Positions 16,095-21,885 of a DNA stretch of 21,885 nucleotides are shown here, piece by piece; the first letter of the stretch is position 1, and the number at the start of each line of letters is the position of its first letter. The notes below the pieces were generated by a model. That model did not search any database. It was not told the origin of the DNA and was given only the letters and a program-made list of their open reading frames with translations. The position numbers and the translations under genes were made by a program. Source of the DNA: Bordetella parapertussis (GTDB taxonomy: Bacteria; Pseudomonadota; Gammaproteobacteria; Burkholderiales; Burkholderiaceae); NCBI GenBank assembly GCA_945901665.1, contig CAMDLJ010000006.1, forward strand, positions 1 through 21,885, given 5' to 3'.

Positions 16095-16984
16095 TTGCCA
16101 ACACCCCTGCGCTTGGGATCCAGCAGGTCCGTCAAGCCGTCGCTCAACAGGTTAAACCCCAACACCAACGCCATCAAAGCCAACCCCGGGAACAAAGCCG
16201 CCCACCATTCACCGGTGATGACATATTCGGCACCCTGTCGAATCATGGCACCCCACTCCGGCGTGGGCGCTTGGATCCCCACCCCAATAAAAGCCAAGGT
16301 GGCACTGATGCGCACCGCCCAAGCCATTCTCATGGGCAGCTGCGCAGTGGCCCCCAAAATGGCATTGGGCAGAATGTGCACCCACATCACCCGCCAAGCG
16401 GGGTTGCCCACGGCAATGGCCGCTTTGACAAAAGTGGATGAACGCAAAGTCAACACCTCTGCCCGCACCACACGCGCAAAAATGGGGCTGTCGAGCAAAC
16501 CAATGACCACCACCATGCTGACCAAACTTTGGCCGGTTGCAGCCACCACGGCCAGCGCCAAGATGATGGTGGGAAATGCGCGCAACACATCCAAGGTGCG
16601 CAGCAACACCTCATCAAGCCATCCTCCCTTGTAGCCCGCCAAAAGTCCCAAAGGCATGCCAATACCGATCATGATCAACCCGGCGGGAATGGCAATGCCA
16701 AAGGCGTAACGGCTGCCGTGGATCACCCGCGAAAAAACATCCATGCCATTGCCATCGCTGCCAAAGAAAAATCGACCGCTGGGAGCTTGCAAGACCTCAT
16801 ACGAAAAAGACTGGGTCGGGTTGAATGGGGCGATCACAGGGGCGAAAACCGCCAGCAACAAAAAAAACAACACGATGACGAAACCGACAACAAAGGTCGG
16901 GCTGCGCCTTGCCAACCCCAGCGGATAAGCCAACCAATGGCGGGTCGTGGGTGGTGCTGCCACCGGTATCACGGATCGGTTCAA
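16091..16984 (-). CDS. Peptide-type ABC transporter permease (DppC-like)
   Basis: This 297-residue inner-membrane protein has an N-terminal hydrophobic helix (FVVGFVIVLFFLLLAVFAPV) after a cytoplasmic start, a periplasmic section with FFFGSDGNGMDVFSRVI (the typical DppC loop) and about five further hydrophobic segments. The ATPase-contact (EAA-like) region lies in FVKAAIAVGNPAWRVMWVHI. Its C-terminus is GLTDLLDPKRRG, typical for DppC-like subunits. It overlaps both neighbouring genes by 4 bp. It should pair with the DppB-like permease to form the transport channel. Confidence 0.91.
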   Translation of the reverse strand: MNRSVIPVAAPPTTRHWLAYPLGLARRSPTFVVGFVIVLFFLLLAVFAPVIAPFNPTQSFSYEVLQAPSGRFFFGSDGNGMDVFSRVIHGSRYAFGIAIPAGLIMIGIGMPLGLLAGYKGGWLDEVLLRTLDVLRAFPTIILALAVVAATGQSLVSMVVVIGLLDSPIFARVVRAEVLTLRSSTFVKAAIAVGNPAWRVMWVHILPNAILGATAQLPMRMAWAVRISATLAFIGVGIQAPTPEWGAMIRQGAEYVITGEWWAALFPGLALMALVLGFNLLSDGLTDLLDPKRRGVGK

Positions 16985-18000
16985 CGCCGCGGCTCCAAAA
17001 GCATGACGATCAAATCAATGACCATGAAAATGAAAACCGAAAAAAGTGCCAAGGTCAGAACGTAGCCTTGCACCACGGCAAAGTCACCCAACAAGATGGC
17101 GTTCAAGCCCCATTGACCCAAGCCACTCAACGAAAAGATGTATTCAACCAAGGCCGCTGCAGCCAGCAACGAAGTCAACTCCGAACCCAAAAAAGTCAGC
17201 AGCGGGGTGGCCGCATTGCGCAAGGCCATTTTTCGAATCGTCGACTTTGAAAACCCATTGGCGCGTGCGTAGCGCACATAGTCGCTGTTCATGATCTCAA
17301 TCAAAATGGCCCTGCTTTGCTTGATCATGGGTGCCGCAGCCAACAGGGTGAAGCAAGCCACCGGCAATGCCAAATGCGCCAGAGCTGAACCCAAGGCCCG
17401 CCAATTGCCCTCCCAAATGCAGTCCAGCAAAATGCTTCCTGTTACGACCGCAGGCGCCACCACCTCGATCGACAAACGCCCCATGGGCGGGGGGGCCCAG
17501 CGCAAGATATAAAAAAATACCAAGATGGCCATCAAACCCATCCAGTAGGTGGGCATCGAAAAGCCTGCCAAAGAGCCAAAACGGGAGAGCTGATCAAACC
17601 ATCCATTGGGGTGGGTGGCCGCTCGCATGCCAATCGGCACCCCAATGAGGGTTGCCAAGCCCACCGACAAAAGCACCAACTCCAACGTGGCAGGAAACAA
17701 ATGCAAAATTTCGCCCGCCACGGGAATGCCGCCTTGCCATGAAACCCCCAAATCCCCTTGGACCAGGCGAACAATGTAGTTCGCAAATTGCAGCAACAAG
17801 GGTTGATCAAGCTGCAGTTGAGACCTCAAGTCCGACAGCATCGCCTCATCGGCCATCGGTCCGGCCAACATCGCCACGGGGTCTTGCCCCCCGATGCGGA
17901 TGAGCATAAAGGTTAAAAAAACAATCCCCAAAATGACGGGCACCGAAACAGTCACCCGCATCAGCAGGAATTTGGCAATTCGCGCGCCCGTTGTTCCCAT
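16981..18000 (-). CDS. Peptide-type ABC transporter permease (DppB-like)
   Basis: This 339-residue inner-membrane protein has six or so hydrophobic segments, an N-terminal helix in LMRVTVSVPVILGIVFLTFM and the C-terminal VIDLIVMLLEPRR, typical of DppB-type subunits. The conserved loop GDLGVSWQGGIPVAGEIL and the ATPase-contact region DYVRYARANGFSKSTIRKMA are clear. The start MGTTGARIAKFLL at 18000 is chosen because it shares one base with the stop of the binding protein gene (TGATG), although the frame is open further upstream. Its gene overlaps the DppC-like gene by 4 bp. Confidence 0.91.
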   Translation of the reverse strand: MGTTGARIAKFLLMRVTVSVPVILGIVFLTFMLIRIGGQDPVAMLAGPMADEAMLSDLRSQLQLDQPLLLQFANYIVRLVQGDLGVSWQGGIPVAGEILHLFPATLELVLLSVGLATLIGVPIGMRAATHPNGWFDQLSRFGSLAGFSMPTYWMGLMAILVFFYILRWAPPPMGRLSIEVVAPAVVTGSILLDCIWEGNWRALGSALAHLALPVACFTLLAAAPMIKQSRAILIEIMNSDYVRYARANGFSKSTIRKMALRNAATPLLTFLGSELTSLLAAAALVEYIFSLSGLGQWGLNAILLGDFAVVQGYVLTLALFSVFIFMVIDLIVMLLEPRR

Positions 18001-19571
18001 CAAGAGCCGCAACTCAAGTCTTTCCAAACCAGTCGGTTGTGGGGCTTCCAAACATAGCCTTTCATACAAGCCGCAAAAACCTCGTGGGTGCCTGGCAGAA
18101 AGGTCTCAATGAAGGTGGCGGAGTCGGCCTGCAAATTTTGCGCTTGCTCAAGCAATGCCAGCCATCTTTTTTGATCGCGCTCAACCACAGAGGCGTCAAT
18201 CAGCTTGTCCATGGCAGCATCACAGTTGGCGTTGACGTTGGACGAACCCCTGCAATGCGCGGTCAGAAACATGTTGTATGACGGGTCGGGCACAAAACTC
18301 GATGTCAGGTGCGTCAAGAACGGAACGGTCCACACATTGATGGTGCGTCTGGCCAACATTTCAGTGGAAGGAATTCTTTTGGGCGTGACGCGGATGCCGG
18401 CCTTGGCCAAAGACGCCTGCATTTGCAAAACCAAAGGCTCCTCCCACCACCAATTGGTGCTGTATTCCAAGGTCACATCCACGCCGTTGGGATAACCCGC
18501 TTCAGCCAGCAATTGCTTGGCCTTGTTGTAGTCGGTCTCGTATTTGTAGGCGTTGACTGCACCGGCAATGGGCGAGTTGAGCATGGAGCGCGAGCGCGTG
18601 CCCTGACCCAAGAACACCGCCTCGCCAATGGCAGCGTAGTCAGTCGCATAAGCCACGGCCTGACGGACCTTGACCTTGTCAAATGGCGGGTAACGTGGGT
18701 TCATCCGCACCGTGGCCCCACCAAACCCTGGGACGCTTTCCACCTTGACGCTGTTGTCGGCACGCAATGCCGTCAACTGCTGGAAAGGGATTTGTTCTGC
18801 GTACTGCACTTGTCCGGTGCGAATCAACGCCACACGGGTGGCTGGGGAGGGAACTTCGCGCCAAATCATTTTTGTGTAGTACGGTTTTTTGAAGGCGTAG
18901 TTGGGGTTCACCACAAACACCGCCTGCTGTCCACCCTGAAGTGTCTGCAAGTGATAGGGGCCAAAGCCAGCCGTGTTCAAGGCCAACCACTTGGTGGCGT
19001 AGGGGTCTTCTGGCGTGGCGTGTTTCTTGGCTTCGACCGAATCAAAAATGGCGGGCAAGTGCAATGTCAACGCGCCCAAAAAAATGCGATTGGCGTCACT
19101 GAGCGTGTACCGCACCTCGTATTTCGACACCGCTTCTATCTTGTCGATGCGCGCAGCCGTGCGCATGAACTGGCCCGTTCGCTTTTGCACGGCCGACTTT
19201 TCATACGTCCACACGATGTCTTGCGCTGTCAGCTCGTTGCCAAAGGGGCTGCGAACGTTTCGCTTCAGCTTGAAGGTGTAGGTTTTGCCATCGGGCGAAA
19301 CGGTCCAACTTTCGGCCAAGTGGGGTTCAATTTTCGACGGGTCCACTTCGAGCTTGCCATTGGCGCCGGTTCGCGTGCCGTAGCGTGTCAAGCCTTCATA
19401 CAAATTAACCGCCGCCTCAATTTGTCCAGGCACCCAAATGTCGGGGTCAAAGCCTTTGGGGGTGGCTGACATGGCCATGACCAGGGTTTTGTCTTGCGCA
19501 ACAACCTGCGTGGCCAGCGTTGCCCACAAGCCGAGCACCAAAACCATCGCCTTCGCAAACGTTTTCATCAT
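18000..19571 (-). CDS. ABC transporter substrate-binding protein, family 5
   Basis: This 523-residue periplasmic binding protein is of the peptide/nickel family (SBP_bac_5). It has a Sec signal (MMKTFAKAMVLVLGLWATLA followed by TQVVAQ, cleavage likely after VVA) and motifs such as KGFDPDIWVPGQIEAAVNLY, LAESWTVSPDGKTYTFKLKR and VKVRQAVAYATDYAAIGEAV. Near the end two cysteines (AHCRGSS and NANCDAAM) could form a disulfide bond. The start at 19571 is preferred over ATG 19577 because GGAG then lies 7 bases away, against 1. This is the first gene of the nine-gene minus-strand operon and determines what the importer takes up. Family members bind peptides, but also opines, sugars and other compounds, so the ligand remains open. 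Confidence 0.93.
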   Translation of the reverse strand: MMKTFAKAMVLVLGLWATLATQVVAQDKTLVMAMSATPKGFDPDIWVPGQIEAAVNLYEGLTRYGTRTGANGKLEVDPSKIEPHLAESWTVSPDGKTYTFKLKRNVRSPFGNELTAQDIVWTYEKSAVQKRTGQFMRTAARIDKIEAVSKYEVRYTLSDANRIFLGALTLHLPAIFDSVEAKKHATPEDPYATKWLALNTAGFGPYHLQTLQGGQQAVFVVNPNYAFKKPYYTKMIWREVPSPATRVALIRTGQVQYAEQIPFQQLTALRADNSVKVESVPGFGGATVRMNPRYPPFDKVKVRQAVAYATDYAAIGEAVFLGQGTRSRSMLNSPIAGAVNAYKYETDYNKAKQLLAEAGYPNGVDVTLEYSTNWWWEEPLVLQMQASLAKAGIRVTPKRIPSTEMLARRTINVWTVPFLTHLTSSFVPDPSYNMFLTAHCRGSSNVNANCDAAMDKLIDASVVERDQKRWLALLEQAQNLQADSATFIETFLPGTHEVFAACMKGYVWKPHNRLVWKDLSCGS

Positions 19572-19725
19572 GTGCATGCTCCAAAAATGGCCATTCTATG
19601 CACTCCAACGCTTACAACCGCTGTAAATTTAAGTGGGCCTGCAACAATAACCATCTTGGCTCTTTTCACAAGGTTTGCCGTCCCTGGTTTTACTTGTTCG
19701 GCTTTTCCCTCACCCAACGTCGCCC

Positions 19726-20364
19726 ATGCTCCACTACGAAACCATCCCGGTCACGCCCTTTCAACAAAACTGCTCGGTGGTCTGGGAGGACGAGGGCATG
19801 ACCGCTGCCATCATCGACCCGGGTGGCGACTTGGATGTGCTTCAAGGCGCCTGCAAGCAATTCGGCGTTAAGTTGGTCGCGATTTGGATCACCCATGCGC
19901 ACATCGACCACGCGGGCGGCACGGCAGAGTTGGCGCAAAGTTTGAATTTACCCATCATCGGTCCGCACCCGGGCGACCAGTTTTGGATCGATGGCCTCGC
20001 AGCAGCAGCTGCCAGCTACGGTTTTCCGCCGTCGCGCGCGTTCACGCCCACCCGCTGGTTGGCCGATGGCGACACGGTGACATTGGGCGCGCACAGCTTG
20101 CAAGTGCGCCATTGCCCGGGCCACACCCCAGGACACGTGGTGTTTTATTCGCCCGAGATCCAACGGGCTTTTGTCGGCGATGTGCTGTTCGCCGGCAGCA
20201 TTGGCCGCACCGATTTCCCCCAAGGAAATCACCAAGACTTGATTGACAGCATCACCCAACGCCTGTGGCCCATGGGGGACGACACGGTGTTCATCCCCGG
20301 GCACGGCCCCGAGAGCACCTTTGGCCGTGAGCGACGCAGCAACCCCTATGTGGGGGGAACTTGA
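19726..20364 (+). CDS. Metallo-beta-lactamase fold hydrolase, glyoxalase II-like (YcbL type)
   Basis: This 212-residue protein has the metallo-hydrolase pattern THAHIDHAGG (56-65, with His57, His59, Asp61 and His62), PGHTPGH (His133), the bridging GD (Asp152) and PGHGPES (His193), so both metal sites are complete. The short length without the C-terminal helical domain of classical GloB matches the YcbL/short glyoxalase-II group, which hydrolyses thioesters such as S-D-lactoylglutathione. The start MLHYETIPVTPFQQNC at 19726 was chosen because it is the usual family start, although the frame is open upstream to 19675. It is divergent from the ABC operon with a 154-bp shared upstream region. No convincing promoter hexamers were found there. 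Confidence 0.92.
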   Translation: MLHYETIPVTPFQQNCSVVWEDEGMTAAIIDPGGDLDVLQGACKQFGVKLVAIWITHAHIDHAGGTAELAQSLNLPIIGPHPGDQFWIDGLAAAAASYGFPPSRAFTPTRWLADGDTVTLGAHSLQVRHCPGHTPGHVVFYSPEIQRAFVGDVLFAGSIGRTDFPQGNHQDLIDSITQRLWPMGDDTVFIPGHGPESTFGRERRSNPYVGGT

Positions 20365-20442
20365 CCCATCTGCTGCCACCCCCTGCCCCGGCTTGATAGA
20401 CTGACTGCCATCGCATTCCCCAGGGCGCAGTCCCAACTCACC

Positions 20443-21147
20443 ATGAAACTCAAACACCTCCCCCTGCTCTTGCTGGCCCCCACCCTGGCCATGGCGCAAG
20501 CTGCGCCTTCCGCTGTCACCGTGTCCGCCTTAGACGAGTTGCAGGTGTCGCAAAAAACCTGGGGCATGTACACCACCCTGGGGCTGAACGGCTTTGGCGT
20601 AGGCGTGGTGCATGGTTGGTCAGAAAAATGGAGCCTGCGCGCTGACATCTCTACCTTTACCCGCAGCCAAAGCCTGAGCCAAGACGGCACCAACTACAAC
20701 CTGGACCTGAGCTTGGGCACGGTGGGGGTGTATGCCGATTACCGGCCATTCTCTGGGGTGTTTCGGGGCACGGTGGGTGCCTTGCTCAAGTCGCCCAGCG
20801 CTCAGATGCTGGCCACGCCTTCTACCAACCAAAAAATCACCATCAACAACGTTGAGTACACCACCACCAACGACCAACTCACCGGCAAGTTAGAGTTTCC
20901 CAGTGTCATGCCGTATGTGGGCCTGGGCTGGGGCTGGGGCAAGCCGCTAGAAAAGGGCTTTAAGTTTGTGTTCGATCTGGGTCTGGCCATTGGTTCGCCC
21001 AAAGCCACTTTGAGCGGCACGGGAACGGTGCTCGGCACCGCGCAAGCCCAGGCCGACATCGCGGCCCAACAACAAAAAATCAACGACGATGCATCCAAAC
21101 TGCCGGGCCTACCGGTGGTGAAAATCGGTTTGGGCTACGTGTTTTAA
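20443..21147 (+). CDS. Probable outer-membrane beta-barrel protein (OmpW-like or related), secreted
   Basis: This 234-residue protein starts with a clear signal peptide (MKLKHLPLLLLAPTLAMAQA, cleavage likely after AMA). The rest is rich in alternating hydrophobic and polar strands such as WSLRADISTFTRS, YNLDLSLGTVGVYADYR and MPYVGLGWGWGKP. It ends in GLGYVF with a C-terminal phenylalanine, the usual signature recognised by the outer-membrane barrel assembly machinery. The glutamine-rich AQADIAAQQQKINDDASKL stretch near the C-terminus is probably a loop. No specific family could be assigned; it may belong to the OmpW-like or other small-barrel group. The gene lies 78 bp after the glyoxalase-like gene and has no clear ribosome-binding site. 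Confidence 0.7.
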   Translation: MKLKHLPLLLLAPTLAMAQAAPSAVTVSALDELQVSQKTWGMYTTLGLNGFGVGVVHGWSEKWSLRADISTFTRSQSLSQDGTNYNLDLSLGTVGVYADYRPFSGVFRGTVGALLKSPSAQMLATPSTNQKITINNVEYTTTNDQLTGKLEFPSVMPYVGLGWGWGKPLEKGFKFVFDLGLAIGSPKATLSGTGTVLGTAQAQADIAAQQQKINDDASKLPGLPVVKIGLGYVF

Positions 21148-21435
21148 AGGCCTGGCAATTTAGCGCTTGAACGGTGACCGACCCTGCGTTCCGCGCTTCA
21201 TGAGAAACTTTGTTGAGCGAATTAACCTTGCAAATTGTTCATGGCGTAGGCAATTTGCAAGGTTAAATTTAACGAGGAAAGCCACCGATCAAAAACCATA
21301 GCAGTATCGTCAAGCCAACACTTGAGCCCCACATTTAGCCCAAGTTAACACCCCAAGAGCGACCAAAGCTTGAGGCACTGGCCTTGATCCGCATTAAACA
21401 CGCCGATGCACCCAGCCAGCCCCTCGTCCATTGGG
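21148..21435. other. 288-bp intergenic region carrying a lone palindrome
   Basis: This is the largest gene-free stretch of the window. It lies between the outer-membrane protein gene (plus) and the end of the M48 protease gene (minus), so the flanking genes converge. The only structure seen is the palindrome at 21222-21266. Bases to its right (about 21267-21360) are AT-richer and encode nothing recognised. No hairpin with a following T-run, as for a standard terminator, was found. Confidence 0.7.
21222..21266. repeat. 45-bp palindrome containing a 37-bp element of the ATPase-upstream type (copy 3)
   Basis: Perfect 16-base arms, TTAACCTTGCAAATTG (21222-21237) and CAATTTGCAAGGTTAA (21251-21266), flank a 13-base centre. 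The inner part from CC to GG (21226-21262) is exactly 37 bp, the length of copies 1 and 2, and its centre contains ATGGCGT (21241-21247) at the same relative position. The outer 12 bases of the left arm match copy 1 at 11 of 12 positions. No ATPase gene lies next to it within the window, so it is an orphan copy. Confidence 0.8.
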
Positions 21436-21885
21436 TCAAGGCATTTTGGCCCGCTGATACAAGGGCAGCACCTTGTTCATATTGGCCTGCATTTCTTGGA
21501 TGCGGCTGTTGCCCGATGGGTGGGTGCTCATCCACTCGGGTGGCGCGTTTTGGTTGTTGGCGCTCATTTTTTCCCACAGGGTCACGCCCGAGCGCGGGTC
21601 AAAGCCGGCACGCGCGCCCAGCTCCATGCCAATCAGGTCGGCCTCGGATTCGTCTTCGCGGCCGAACTTCAAACTGAGCAAATTGGCCCCTTGCTGGGCC
21701 ACCATGTCGGTGATGCGCGGGTCGATGCCAAAAATGCCCGCGACCAAGGCGCCACCAATGCGCGTCAGGCCTTGGGTGGCGGTGCTTTTGCCCATGCGCT
21801 CGCGCGCATGCTCGCGCAGGGCATGCGCCACTTCGTGGCCCATGACCATGGCGACCTCATCGTCACTCAGGTTGAGTTTTTTCAA
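21436..21885 (-). CDS. M48 family metalloprotease, C-terminal part (partial)
   Basis: The 149 codons seen are the 3' part of a gene that runs off the right edge; the N-terminus, with the expected signal peptide, is missing. The zinc-binding motif MGHEVAHALREHARERM and the third-ligand region GREDESEADLIGMELGARAG identify an M48 peptidase of the secreted type. The C-terminus has the usual WMSTHPSGNSRIQEM and ends KMP. Such proteases act in the periplasm or outer membrane on misfolded or misassembled proteins. The stop is at 21436-21438. The upstream partner genes are outside the window. Confidence 0.92.
   Translation of the reverse strand: MKKLNLSDDEVAMVMGHEVAHALREHARERMGKSTATQGLTRIGGALVAGIFGIDPRITDMVAQQGANLLSLKFGREDESEADLIGMELGARAGFDPRSGVTLWEKMSANNQNAPPEWMSTHPSGNSRIQEMQANMNKVLPLYQRAKMP

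Noticed and set aside
15201..16634. Long plus-strand open frame of 477 codons opposite the ABC transporter genes
   Set aside because: It lies antisense to well-supported ATPase and permease genes, its translation resembles no family, and it is rich in His, Arg and Gln as expected for the complement of such genes.
18309..19469. Plus-strand open frame of 386 codons opposite the substrate-binding protein gene
   Set aside because: The opposite strand encodes a complete family-5 binding protein with a signal peptide; the antisense product shows no recognisable motif.
19572..19725. Promoters for the ABC operon and the glyoxalase-like gene
   Set aside because: Promoters must be near here, but no hexamer pair with acceptable spacing and match stood out on either strand.
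21222..21266. Palindrome 3 as a rho-independent terminator
   Set aside because: The arms are AT-rich, the loop is long and no T-run follows on either strand; the match to palindromes 1 and 2 explains it better.

Overview
The window looks like a chromosomal segment of a betaproteobacterium, most likely Burkholderiales and probably Comamonadaceae. The basis is the character of the housekeeping proteins (GatA, GatB, PyrE, exonuclease III), a G+C of roughly 55-63% in ordinary genes, and the dense arrangement of short-overlap operons. The genus assignment is left open because it rests on remembered family resemblance, not on a search.

Left part (1-2790): the 3' end of gatA and a complete gatB, the amidotransferase operon that makes Gln-tRNA(Gln)/Asn-tRNA(Asn). 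Two small genes (DUF4160 and DUF2442) sit between them, fully embedded in the operon. A patch of about 300 bp inside gatB and one of about 120 bp in gatA have much lower G+C than their surroundings.

Accessory block (2791-5550): an intact AAA+ ATPase of the AAA_14/DUF4143 type, a second copy of the same family decayed by two internal deletions, and a phd/vapC-type toxin-antitoxin pair. Each ATPase locus is preceded by a 37-bp palindrome of one shared design. A third palindrome of exactly this design stands alone at 21226-21262.

Housekeeping block (5571-8339): pyrE (minus strand) and an exonuclease III gene (plus strand) are divergent, with start codons overlapping in a single CATG. The exonuclease gene is followed by a BaiN/HI0933-like flavoprotein gene in a TGATG overlap.

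Catabolic operon (19571 down to 8342, minus strand): nine genes, mostly with 1-4 bp overlaps, encode a complete peptide-type ABC importer (binding protein, two permeases, two ATPases), an amidohydrolase-2 family protein, an FAD-linked oxidase, a fused tandem alpha/beta-hydrolase and an AMP-forming acyl-CoA synthetase. This reads as uptake, oxidation, cleavage and CoA activation of one unidentified compound. Two of the enzymes are unusual: the amidohydrolase lacks most of the expected metal ligands, and both hydrolase domains lack a Ser/Cys/Asp nucleophile. This operon is the best candidate here for an undescribed pathway.

Right end (19726-21885): a short glyoxalase-II-like metallo-hydrolase, a secreted probable outer-membrane barrel protein, a 288-bp gap carrying the lone palindrome, and the 3' part of an M48 metalloprotease gene. 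No rRNA, tRNA, CRISPR array or insertion sequence was recognised, and no gene-free stretch exceeds 300 bp.
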